A stretch of DNA of 64,000 nucleotides from contig OY743180.1 in the NCBI GenBank assembly GCA_963555705.1, positions 40,022,129-40,086,128 on the forward strand, given 5' to 3'. Shown here piece by piece: positions 36,173 to 46,431 of the stretch. This DNA comes from Ligustrum vulgare (Eukaryota > Streptophyta > Magnoliopsida > Lamiales > Oleaceae). The position numbers were made by a program, and so were the translations under genes. Position 1 is the first letter of the stretch. Each line of letters begins with the position of its first letter. The notes beneath the pieces are model-generated. The model ran no database searches and was not told the DNA's origin. It saw only the letters and a program-made list of their open reading frames with translations.

Positions 36173-36514
36173 TTTTAAAAAAATATATAAATAATTATTT
36201 TATTTTTAATATTATTTATCATTTATTACAAAAATAATTTTTTTAATAAATATAATTAGAATTAACAAATGGCCTAACTATGATTTCATAATTGTAATAA
36301 AAATTTAATAATTTCATAATAATTAGAAGTAAGATATGTAATTATAATTTCATAATAATGCAAATAAGAAATTTATTAATAATATCAAAATAAATGTAAT
36401 TATAATAATTAAATAATGTTGATAAAAAAATTATTGATATTTTTCATAATAATTAGAAATAATAAATATGGACTATAATTTAATAAATGTAAAAATATAT
36501 ATAATAGTTTCATA
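36173..36514. repeat. AT-rich inner part of the left MULE inverted repeat
   Basis: Very AT-rich sequence built from AATTATAATTTCATAATAAT-type blocks. Its reverse complement matches 51110-51350, showing that this is the inner part of a long terminal inverted repeat. No gene. Confidence 0.7.
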
Positions 36515-37175
36515 ACATTTTGATGTCCCTTTATAGGGTGGCTAAGTCCAATTTTAAGGGGAGACTCTGTCGAAAATTTTGTAGAATCTTAAATAAACAT
36601 TATTCAACATTTAATTTCCACTTTTGTTATATCTAGGATCAACGCAGTCCAATACGAGACATGTCCCCGCCGCTCATGAGATCTCATTCACCGGGGGCAT
36701 CTCGCGGACCTCTACGCTTCTCCACTCCTCCGGTATGTTCATGGATTCAATAAGCTATAATATTTTACTGGGGGTTAGTTTATTTCCTATTATATTATTT
36801 GGAGTTTATAATTTGAATTTGATATGTTTTTGAGTTGAGAATTATTTTTGGAGTAGTCAGTGATATGGGAGTATTATTGAGTTGTGGTTGGTGTTTTGAA
36901 TTGTCGTGGTTGAGTGGTTGAATGTTTTTGCTTTATTATGACATTTTGATGTCCTTTATAGGGTGGCTAAGTCCAATTTTAAGGGGAAACTCTGTCGAAA
37001 TTTTTGTAGAATCTTAAATAAACATTATTCGACATTTAATTTCCACTTTCGTTATATCTAGGATCAAAGCAGTCCACTACGAGACATGTCCCCTCCGCTC
37101 ATGAGATCTCATTCACCAGGGGCATCTCGCAGACCTTTACGCACCTCCACTCTCCCGGTATGTTAATAGATTCAG
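36515..37175 (+). repeat. direct duplication containing the first coding exon of the Ulp1-like gene
   Basis: Two copies of about 235 bp (36515-36749 and 36941-37175) share ATTTTGATGTCC...TATAGGGTGGCTAAGTCC through an intron 3' end (TATATCTAG), a short exon with ATG (MSPPLMRSHSPGAS) and a GTATGT donor. Both copies keep the start codon, the splice donor and the same phase. Either could therefore serve as first coding exon. The copies differ at several bases. Confidence 0.8.
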
Positions 37176-39173
37176 TTTTCAATAAACAATAGTATTTTAA
37201 TGATCACATTTACATGTTATAATATTTGAGTTAAATAATCAATTGTCATTTTTGTTTTCAGCGCCCAGTATCTCACTTTGATGATTTGTTTGAGCGTCTG
37301 GTGGGGGTCATTCGTGATGAGATGCATGCCCTTGGGGATGAGCTCCGAGGTAAGGTCGACGTCCTCGAAGTGAAGGTCGACGCCCTAGGAGGTAAGGTCG
37401 ACGCCATCGGAGGTAAGGTCGACGCCTTCGAAGTGAAGGTCGACGCCCTAGGAGGTAAGGTCGACGCCCTCGAAGTGAAGGTCGACGCCCTTAGGGATGA
37501 GCTCCGAGATGGGCATGGAGCCTCATATATGATGCCAGAGCATGATGAGATGGATGATATGATAGCTCGGATGACGGAGCAAGATTTCTACGGGGTGCCT
37601 CGGGTGTCGGAGGAGGAGGTGACTCGGGGGGCGGAGGAGGTGGTGCCTCGAGAGCCGGAGGAGGAGGTGACTCAGGGGGTGAAGGAGGTGGTGCCTCGAG
37701 ATCCGGAGGAGGAGGTGACTCGGGGGACGGAGGAGGTGGTGCCTCGGGGGGTGGAGGAGGTGGTGCCTCGAGGCCGGAGGAGGAGGTGACTCAGGGGGCG
37801 AAGGAGGTGGTGCCTCGAGAGCCGGAGGAGGAGGTGACTCGGGGGGCGGAGGAGGTGGTGCCTCGGGGGGCGGAGGAGGTGGTTCCTCGGGGGGTGGAGG
37901 AGGAGGTGACTCGGGGGGCGGAGGAGGTGGTGCCTCGGGGGGTGGAGGAGGTGGTGCCTCGGGGGCCGGAGGTGGTGGTGCCTCGGGTGCCGGAGGAGGA
38001 GTCGACTGAGGTGGATATGGTCGAGAAGAGGGGACGGAAACGTACTGTCGAGGTGAAGGACAAGATTATAAGTAAGAGGACAAGACAACCCTCACAGCAT
38101 GTTCTTTCTCCCTTCACGACCGAGGCGAAGAAGAGGACATTCGTGGACGGCACTTATGTCAACTTATTCCGCGAAGTCGATCCGGCGAAGCAAAAGGTGT
38201 TTGATATGTGGTACTCTCAACTTAAGTCGAAGTAAGTTTGTTCTCTACTTGTTTATTTATTTTTTAACTGTAAAAATGATTATATATGAATCTCTAATTA
38301 TTTATTCATTCAGGTTTCGCTTCGCTATTGGGAAGACAACAATATCGGATGCCAAAGATTGGTTCGCAATAGTCCTCAGAAGCGGAGCTTGGCTTGCCGA
38401 CGATGTGAGTGCATAATCGTAACTATGTGAACTCACTATATTATTTGTTGATTAAATAATATTTAATTCGCTTATATTTTATGTTGTAGCATGTTGATCT
38501 TGCAATGGAGTTGCTGCGCGATCGGGCTAGTAGGTACCCGAAATCGTTCGGCTTTCCCCGGCGAGTGATCTTGTGTTGCGGCTTTAAAAATGCTGTCGAC
38601 ATTGAGTACTCAATGTTCGAAACCAACCCTACCTCGTACGTGTTGCCAGATTACATGTTGGACTACGTGGTAGGGGTAGAGCCCGTGTGTGGCCAGTCGT
38701 GGACGGGTTGTACACACATCTATATTCCGGTGATCGGGAACTCGCACATCATTGCTGTTGAGGTCGTGTTCGCCGAATCGAAAATGTATGTGTACGACTC
38801 CGAACATGGTTGTTTCACAGAGACCCAGCTCCAAGAAACTCTGATGCCCTTGGCATTCATTGTTCCTCTAATGGCTAAGCGTGCTGGAATTCATGTCGAT
38901 GATGTACTAGCCATTGAGAGGATCAAGGGGATTTCCAAACAAGGTGTCAGGTAAATTTTCTTACACTCGTATTCTAGTATTTAATTAAATTCTTAACTAT
39001 ATTCATTTATTTCACTAAAGTTTTTTTTTTTAACTTACAGTGGAGATTGCGGGATTTTTGCAATAAAATATATTGAGTTCTTGAGCATCGGACGAGATGT
39101 CAAGATGATTAATCAAGAACATATACAGAAGTGGAGAATAAAGTTGGCTACTGATTTATTTAACTACAATTGA
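37086..39173 (+). pseudogene. MULE-encoded Ulp1-type (C48) cysteine protease gene, five exons, one frameshift
   Basis: Predicted exons: 37086-37157, 37262-38231, 38314-38404, 38490-38950, 39041-39173, all with GT/AG borders. The N-terminal part has heptads of the form KVDALGG/EVKVDAL (37350-37500, probable coiled coil), then about ten repeats of EEVVPRG/EEEVTRG type (37611-37990). The C-terminal protease domain shows His in NSHIIAVEVVF (about 38740), Asp in YVYDSEHG (about 38795) and Cys in SGDCGIFAIKY (about 39045), the order of the C48 triad. One base is missing between 37772 and 37773 relative to the repeat consensus (CGAGAGCCG), which shifts the frame. With that base the five exons total 1728 nt, a multiple of three. 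The family cleaves SUMO-like conjugates; its role in transposition is unknown. A sequencing error in the repeat is possible. Confidence 0.8.
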
Positions 39174-39347
39174 GATCCATAAGATTTAGAAATGTAAAAA
39201 TATAGTTTTTATATGTAATTGTGTATATATATTTATTTGTCAATTTTTTTATTACCGTCAATTTATTTATTATAGTTTTTATTTGTCAGTTTCTTTAGTT
39301 GAATAAATTGCCTCACAAGTATAGATAACAATATATTTTTTGGAACG

Positions 39348-39349
<2 letters not shown>

Positions 39350-39381
<32 letters not shown>
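39350..39381. repeat. (AT)n microsatellite
   Basis: About 16 AT units directly before the minisatellite that separates the two convergent MULE genes. Confidence 0.9.
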
Positions 39382-39383
<2 letters not shown>

Positions 39384-39386
<3 letters not shown>

Positions 39387-39668
39387 TATACCCTAAACCC
39401 CAAACCCCTAACCCCAAAATAGAAAACTATACCCTAAACCCCTAACCCTAAAATAGAAAACTATACCCTAAACCCCTAACCCCAAAATAGAAAACTATAC
39501 CCTAAACCCCTAACCCCAAAATAGAAAACTATACCCTAAACCCCTAACCATAAACCCCAAAATAGAAAACTATACCCTAAACCCCTAACCCCAAAATAGA
39601 AAACTATACCCTAAACCCCAAATTAGAAAACTATACCCTAAACCCCAAACCCCAAAATAGAAAACTAT
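39384..39668. repeat. telomere-like minisatellite between convergent MULE genes
   Basis: About eight copies of a unit near 34 bp, AAAACTATACCCTAAACCCC followed by TAACCCCAAAATAG, with some units shortened. Each contains CCCTAAACCCCTAACCC, similar to the plant telomere repeat CCCTAAA but embedded in a longer unit. It lies just past the stop codon of the Ulp1-like gene and just before the 3' end of the transposase gene. Confidence 0.9.
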
Positions 39669-39756
39669 ACAATTACAATTTATTAACATAGACAAAATAA
39701 GATAATTTATCATCAACAACACTACAATTACAGTAAAAGTTTTAATAGTGATAAAA

Positions 39757-42159
39757 TTAATTATTCAAGGGAATCTGACTAGTACAAGTTTGGCGAGTAT
39801 GACCGACTGCGCCGCACCTGCCGCACTTTCGCGGTCTGGGAAACTCTCCAGTAGATGGTATTCTAGACGTACCTACACGTCCAGGAGTACGTCTTCGGAC
39901 ATTCGGCGGCAGTAAATTATCAAGCGGGAGCAAGTGTTCGGGAAGTTCCCACTCACCCTCATTTGGTAGAGGAAATATAGTTTCAGCATATGCTTCTCTC
40001 CAAAAAGCAGTCGTATAGTACTCAGTTGATAATGACTGTGGTGAAAAGCCCCTATGTCTAGCAACTGCAACTGCATGAGCGCATGGAAAGCGCTCAAGTT
40101 GAAACTGTTTACACGTGCACGTGTTCTCATTCAAGTCCACAACATACCCAACATTACGTCCGCATACAACATTGAATCTAAACTGATCCAGTGGCTCCAC
40201 GCCCAACCTTCTAGCCAGGTCTAATGTCTTGAAGAGTTTGGTTTCCATGGCAGGGGTGAGATAAGATGTGCATACTTGAGATTCCTCGCGTCTATCGTGA
40301 AACCAAACCCGTAACTTCTCCCTAATGTTCTCAATCATTGCCAGAATTGGTAACTCTCGATCCTTCTTAAATAATGCATTCAAAGACTCCACATTATTTG
40401 ACGTCATCATATTGTATCGACGTCCTGGAAATTGACACCGTGCCCAATGTTGAATCCCCAATTTATCTATTAAGTACTCCGAGGCATTCTCACTCTTGTT
40501 ATTTATTTCAATCATGAACTTATTATAATCTTCAAAAGTGTAATCCTCTGCCGCTCTCTTAAACAAGGCAACGATCCCAGTACCACGGTACGTCGTCTTC
40601 AAATTTCCTTGTATATGGTACATGCAATAACCGTGGTGTGCCTCGGGAAAAACTTCAGCTATACCATTTATGATAGAATTTCCGCGATCAGTTATAAAAG
40701 CAAGCTCATGGACATCTCCAATTACTTCCCTCAACTTTGAGAAAAACCAATTCATCGCTAGATCATTTTCGCTATCCACTATGCCGAACGCAAGAGGGTA
40801 TATTTGAATGTTGGCATCTTGACATGTAGCAATAATTAACTTCCCTTCATATCTAGCTTTCAATGTTGTACCATCTACTAGAATTAGAGGTCGCATCGAT
40901 CTTCTAAATCCATTTATACATTGTCCAAGAGCCATGAAAAAATACTTGAAGCGATTGTTATCGTCAGCCTCAATAAAGAATGTCGAACCAGGATTAGTTC
41001 TCGACATGTTATGACAATACCTGGCTAATTTCGCATAACTTTCCTCGGGTGAACCCATTAAATCCTCTAACGCACATTCTCTAGCCTTCCAGGCCTTCTG
41101 GTAGCTCATGGTCACCCCAAAATCTCTCTGCACATCGTTAATGATGTCTCTGGGTCTGTAAATAATCCTTGGGTCATCAAACTTATGCATTATCTGTCGT
41201 CCTATAAACCATGAACGAGCTTGTCTGTGATCATTTCGACGAATGCCCACTTGACAAGTATGCTCTCGTGTATACTTGCGAACTACGAAGAATTGATTTG
41301 TGTCCATCCTCGTTGCTCGCAGAAGCCAACTACAATTATCATCTACACAGACAATTGTGTAGGTACTCCTGTCTGACTTCTTCACTTTAAACTCGAAATT
41401 GTGCTTAAGTGCAATACTGTGCACCGCTTCTTGGAGATCTTGCTTGGTATTAAATAATTGCTGGACTTCCAAATCTTCATCATCTGGAACCACACGTGAA
41501 GAATTAGTCGATCGTGAACTTGGCCCAGCCTGTGAGTTCTCGAAGTGCTCATGTTGACGTCTGGATAAATTAATCAGATCATTGTTTGTAAATGGAATGT
41601 CCTCCTGATTGTCTCCGACTACATCGTAACCTCTATGGGTGATAAGAGGAACTGTGTCAGGGATAACATCATCATCCTCACGAACTATTTCTAACGTGTC
41701 CCAAATATCATTCACATTCTGATCCCCACCATCGAATTCTTCATTCTGATTATCGGGGGTATCCTTTCCTACTAAAGTTACACAGAGAGGAATAGTTTCC
41801 TTTTTATTCGCCTCAATTAACCACGTAATTTGCACATCAGAAGTAACAAATAAGGGTGGCAATGCAACAGTAGAATTAGAGTTATATAGAAATCCAAATT
41901 TCATATCATATTCAGATGGATTAACTTCGAGTTGATCTTGTAGTTTGCTGTACATGTCTGTAAATGACATACCTGGAGTTAACAAAATTACAGAAATGTT
42001 TTGATCACTTGTATATTTCCATGACCATCGTAGATTTTCATCAACCACGAATTCACCAAAATAAGAAACTGGTATGAAAGCCCACCAGTACAGAAATAGG
42101 AATTCGCGTCGGTTGGAAAACGGAATACGCGTCGGTTGTAGCGGCGACGCATATGACAC
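39757..42159 (-). CDS. MULE transposase (MURA-type), N-terminus replaced by CACTA sequence
   Basis: One open frame of 800 codons. From residue 27 on it reads AFIPVSYFGEFVVDENLRW. Residues 1-26 come from the CACTA terminal sequence (42083-42159). The original start codon is on the other side of that insertion (ATG complement at 50921-50923), so the native protein began MAFIPVSYF and had 775 residues. Visible domains: a PB1-like N-terminal region (about 30-130), the MuDR DNA-binding domain (about 235-305, with C271, C276, H300 and C302), a DDE core with D429 (LILVDGTTL), D491 (AFITDRGNS) and E591 (NNVESLNAL), a SWIM zinc finger (C681-x-C683-x9-C693-x-H695) and a C-terminal CCHC knuckle (C779, C782, H787, C792). 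The body is undamaged. Expression now would need a promoter within the CACTA end. Confidence 0.9.
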   Translation of the reverse strand: MSYASPLQPTRIPFSNRREFLFLYWWAFIPVSYFGEFVVDENLRWSWKYTSDQNISVILLTPGMSFTDMYSKLQDQLEVNPSEYDMKFGFLYNSNSTVALPPLFVTSDVQITWLIEANKKETIPLCVTLVGKDTPDNQNEEFDGGDQNVNDIWDTLEIVREDDDVIPDTVPLITHRGYDVVGDNQEDIPFTNNDLINLSRRQHEHFENSQAGPSSRSTNSSRVVPDDEDLEVQQLFNTKQDLQEAVHSIALKHNFEFKVKKSDRSTYTIVCVDDNCSWLLRATRMDTNQFFVVRKYTREHTCQVGIRRNDHRQARSWFIGRQIMHKFDDPRIIYRPRDIINDVQRDFGVTMSYQKAWKARECALEDLMGSPEESYAKLARYCHNMSRTNPGSTFFIEADDNNRFKYFFMALGQCINGFRRSMRPLILVDGTTLKARYEGKLIIATCQDANIQIYPLAFGIVDSENDLAMNWFFSKLREVIGDVHELAFITDRGNSIINGIAEVFPEAHHGYCMYHIQGNLKTTYRGTGIVALFKRAAEDYTFEDYNKFMIEINNKSENASEYLIDKLGIQHWARCQFPGRRYNMMTSNNVESLNALFKKDRELPILAMIENIREKLRVWFHDRREESQVCTSYLTPAMETKLFKTLDLARRLGVEPLDQFRFNVVCGRNVGYVVDLNENTCTCKQFQLERFPCAHAVAVARHRGFSPQSLSTEYYTTAFWREAYAETIFPLPNEGEWELPEHLLPLDNLLPPNVRRRTPGRVGTSRIPSTGEFPRPRKCGRCGAVGHTRQTCTSQIPLNN

Positions 42160-42515
42160 AGACGCGTAAAGTCTCGACTTTAGGCGTCGGTTGCAAACCG
42201 ACGCGCAAAGTCATCTTTGGGCGTCGGTTCTAGTTTAAAACCGACGCCTAAAGTCAAAAATAAAAAAAATAAAAAAAAAATAATACACTTTGGGCGTCGG
42301 TTTCTGGTTAAAACCGACGCCCAAAGTCGGTTTTGGGCGTCGGTTTTAATTTTTGAACCGACGCCTAAAGTCAAAAAAAAAAAAATACACTTTGGGCGTC
42401 GGTTTCTGGTTTAAACCGACGCCCAAAGTCGGGTTTGGGCGTCGGTTTTAATTTTTGAACCGACGCCCAAAACAGCTTTAGGCGTCGGTTTTATCTTTAG
42501 AACCGACGCCTAAAC
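42105..42515. repeat. left subterminal repeats of the CACTA element
   Basis: About sixteen copies of the 9-mer GCGTCGGTT and its complement AACCGACGC, mostly arranged as inverted pairs enclosing TTTAAT-type loops and separated by TTTGGGC/GCCTAAAG blocks. The arrangement resembles the subterminal arrays bound by the En/Spm accessory protein. A poly-T run follows at 42515-42538. Confidence 0.88.
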
Positions 42516-42547
42516 TTTTTTTTTTTTTTTTTTTTTTTGAATATATA

Positions 42548-42870
42548 TTACATGACCTGGACGTGGCCTGCAATGACCCAGACCACTGCACGTCGTGCCC
42601 TGCAGTGACCTGGACGTAGCCTGCAATAACCAGGCCACTGCACGTCGTGGCCTGCAGTGACCTGGACGTAGCCTGCAATGACCCAGGCCACTGCATGTCG
42701 TGACCTGCAGTGACCTGCAATGACTCAGGCCACTGCACGTCGTGGCCTGCAATGACCCAAGTCACTGCACGTCGTGGCCTGCAATCACCTGGACGTGACT
42801 TGCAATGACCCAGGCCACTGCAGGTCGTGACCTGCAGTGACCAAGACGTGGTCTGCGATAACCTGAACAT
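42548..42870. repeat. minisatellite in the CACTA 3' region
   Basis: About eight irregular copies of a unit built from CACTGCACGTCGTGGCCTG, CAATGACCCAGGC and CAGTGACCTGGACGT. GC content is higher than in the surroundings. Open frames over it are by-products of the repeat. No coding role is seen. Confidence 0.85.
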
Positions 42871-43005
42871 GCACATCACCAAATAAATATATATAATAGA
42901 TATATACGTAATAAAATTAAATTAACAACAATTATACTTACAAATTGTTAATTTATGATACAAATTAAATATATATGTAAGTGCAAGTTTTGATTACGCT
43001 TCGAT

Positions 43006-46000
43006 TTACACAAACCTATGAACGAAGTATTTTGCCCATAAGTTTTGAATCTCGATTACTTCCTCCGTTGAATAATATTCTTTAAATGCCTACAAACAAT
43101 CAAAATGAATTATTAGTTATTTTTTCATAAAATATAAAGTCATTATTAAAATTCTCATTTTCAATGACTTATACCTTTTCTAACGAAGTAAGTTGAAAGT
43201 GTTCTGTGACTATCTCATACATATTTCTCATAACGTAGTAGCCACACTCAGACCCTCCAGGTTGTTGAGGACACTGAAATATTCACATTGAAAAATAACA
43301 ATATTTATAATCAAACTAAATAAAATATAGAAATAATTCAAAGATTTTTAAAAAAGTTTAAATCCGTGTTTTCATACTTTTACGTTTTTCCACGTTGTAT
43401 TGGATTTTGTCCTCATGCCTCCAACTGTCCAATACGTTTTGAAAGCCCTAAAATTTCAATAAATTATATCAACAAGTTACAAAAAAATTAAGACTCAAAC
43501 ATCCTACAAAAAATTTGGCAGAGTTTCCCCTATAAATTGAACTTATCCAACCTGTAGGGGGACCCTGCTATTCAAAACTATCAACTTCTCAACAATCACA
43601 ACTCCACAATCAATTTCACCACAACTTCACAATTATTTCATTAAAAGTTTCCTAACTTACGTGTTCAATATCGGCTTGATATCCAAGTCACGCTTAGATG
43701 CAGCAGCTGAATCTAAGAAGTACACCGTATTCTTCTCAGGAGAAATAACTAGCAACATCCAGTGATTCCTACGTATTATGAACGTGTAAATACAACTTTA
43801 AATATCATATCATTCAAATTAGGTTAAAAATTAGAGAATATCAACGGTCTTACTCCTGAAAATACGGTGCTAGAATGAATTTCTTAGTTTTCATTGCCTT
43901 CATTGTGCTGGACAAGTAATTTATAACACCATTTGCATTTGTTCTTACTGAAATCGATGCAATGTGTGTCGGAGACATGAATCCAATCGATTCAATACCG
44001 TATTCCTGACACAGCTCATGGAGGTACCTAAAAAATAATAATGCCAATAAATAGAAATAAATTAATGATTTAAATTGAAGTTTTTCTTTTTGATCAGAAG
44101 TCTTACAATGAAAATACTTGTAAGATTGATGTATCCAACCATTGCATCGTAAGCAAGTCGGTGATGTCTCCGACTGTAACATAAAAACCATCATCGAATG
44201 CAAAGTTGAACACGGCGGCATCAACGGGTACCTGGTAGAAGTCATCACCAACAGGCAATTGAATGACCAGAGTGTGTAACATTTTACAATCATCACCCAG
44301 ACGTTGCAACGTCTCATCGTCAACAATCGCAGGTCGCTGAGTGGATGACATTTCGAAACTCTGGGGTGTTTTTCCTTCATTAAATTTTTTTGCCTGTTGT
44401 GGTGCCTCTTCCTGCAACAAGATAATTTTTATCATCTTCAGTTATACAAATTTAAAAGAAATTAATATTGACAGAATCTTTTATATAACTAAATGTTTGT
44501 ACCTCTCCAAAAATCACCAACTCCTTGGGCCATTGCAAGAAGCTTCCAATAGCTTCCCCCACTGTGGTGTGGTATTGAGAAGGCACTGGAATACAACACG
44601 CTTCTGCACCATCGACAATGTGGTCAATGGACACCTTAGCATGATCAGGCCAAAGAGGTTGATGATGCACCACCGTGTCGGGTCCGGCTGGATAAACCAT
44701 CCCGCTCGCTACTATTTGTTTCTCACCATTAAGACTAATGGCGAGACGACAAGGAGACGGCTTCTATTGTATAACATCATTGAACATATATGTTAGCAAC
44801 TTCCAGTTGAAATAACATAAATAATGTTAAAAATTCTAAATAACATAACATTAAATACCTGAAGTCCATGAAATGGATCTGGATCCACGGAGTGGCAACT
44901 GCTACGAGTTGGTGGTCGGGGTTGTGGATCCACCTCGGCCTCAACATTTAAGCCCAGGCGCTGGAGGATAGCATCGTATTTAGTCTGCATACTATGGTAG
45001 TCCCTCTGCATAGTATCAAATTTACTCTGCATCTCCGACATGGTCTGATGCCTGACCCGCTCGGCAATACTATCCTCCATCTCTGACCTGATCATCTCCT
45101 TAATATCGTCTACTGAGACGACCCCACAGGAACGTCTAATGTAATCATCAGGCTTGCCGTAAACATCCATCGTGGTCACATAGACGCCATATCCCCTCAC
45201 CCTACCAGGGTGATCCGGCTTACCAAGGGCTTCACTTAAAATATCGTGCTGTCTACTTGCCACAAATGTCCCCTGCGTGGACTGCTCAGCTTTTTCAACC
45301 TATTAACAGAAAAATGAAACATAAATATAAGTATAAATTTAAGTAAATTTGAATTTAAATTATGAAAAAATAATCATGATATACTTACAATTTTATCAAA
45401 CACCCCCCTCGTTTTCTCGTTGGGGATGTAATAACTTCCATCTTGTTTCTTCTTCGACCTAGCTCGAATCCAATCTAAACTTCGATCCTCACTTATAATC
45501 GACGAGCTAATCATGTCGCATGAAGAACTTGAAGACAGTGGGTCACTGACTACCCACTGTGGCTTCATCCCCACATAACCAGCTGAGCCCATATAATGTG
45601 GATGCTCGTTTCGCAATTGAGCATCCCTGGCTTTCTTACTTTTTTCCTGAAATTGTCACATCAAGTATGTAATTTCCAACTAAATAAATCACATGCGTAC
45701 AATTAAATATATATACCTTAAATTTATCAGTCTGGCGTTCTTTCTTAAACGAGTCCCATTGCTCTTCAGTTATAAAAGAGTAAAGTTGCGTAGGAGATGT
45801 GTATTTCGGGTGGTCATGTGTGATATAATCATGAACCAGCCGAGTCTTGAAATCTTTCCATCGCATCCCCGCAACTTTCAACACCCTTTTTTTTGCTGCG
45901 TCATCGGGGATGTTGAACTCCCTCTGAAAGACGAATATAATATGCGATGTTATAAGAAAAAATTACGAAACGTTATCTATTAACCATGTATGTAGTGATA

Positions 46001-46268
46001 GTACCTTTATTTCTTCCCACATCAAGTCCTTAAGGCCGGAATCAACCTTGTGCCAATCACTGATGTTAATGTCAACGTGAATACGAGCCAAACACCCGAC
46101 ATAGTGTTTGAAGTTCCCCTTGCCTGGTCCGATTGGCCTATGTTTGTCATCGAACTCGATGACATTCACTTCACCGGCCTTCTTCATGTTCTTACACATT
46201 GTTGGCCCTCTAGTCCTTTTGGTACTGATAGCACGATGATCACCTAAAGATGATGAAGACTCGGCCAT
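43006..46268 (-). CDS. CACTA second gene: Transposase_24-like protein with C-terminal C48 protease domain, 11 exons
   Basis: Predicted exons (minus strand): 46268-46005, 45923-45717, 45646-45389, 45299-44859, 44763-44503, 44411-44107, 44027-43854, 43768-43661, 43447-43384, 43273-43175, 43089-43006. All introns have GT/AG ends. The exons total 2265 nt, which is 754 residues plus stop. The N-terminal part (GKGNFKHYVGCLARIHVDIN..., then VAGMRWKDFKTRL) matches the plant Transposase_24 type. A charged, coiled-coil-like region lies in exon 4, and a CRLAISLNGEKQIVASG domain in exon 5. The C-terminal Ulp1-like domain has His639 (NHWMLLV), Asp656 (YFLDSAA), Gln697 and Cys704 (GGSECGYYVM). Start chosen at MAESSSSLG, the first Met after an intron-like AT-rich leader. 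In CACTA elements the accessory protein binds subterminal repeats; the protease's role is unknown. Confidence 0.85.
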
Positions 46269-46431
46269 TATATTGAGACTACTTTTAACGTACCTGCACA
46301 TATAACAACGTATTAATAAATTATTGTTATCAAAACGACAAAAGAAATTGTTAAAAATGTATAGAGCATATATGAAAAGTAAAAGAAAGTTAAAAGCAAA
46401 GACCGTGTAAATAAACTCATACAATTAATAA

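Noticed and set aside
37672..38153. His/Leu/Pro-rich frames opposite the Ulp1-like gene
   Set aside because: They are antisense shadows of the EEVVPRG repeat tract.
39384..39668. True telomere or chromosome end
   Set aside because: The telomere-like motif is embedded in a 34-bp unit, the array is short, and it lies between two genes of a MULE with sequence continuing normally on both sides.
42548..42870. CRISPR-like array or protein-coding repeat
   Set aside because: Units are irregular and lack regular unique spacers, the context is a plant CACTA element, and the open frames are by-products of the repeat period.
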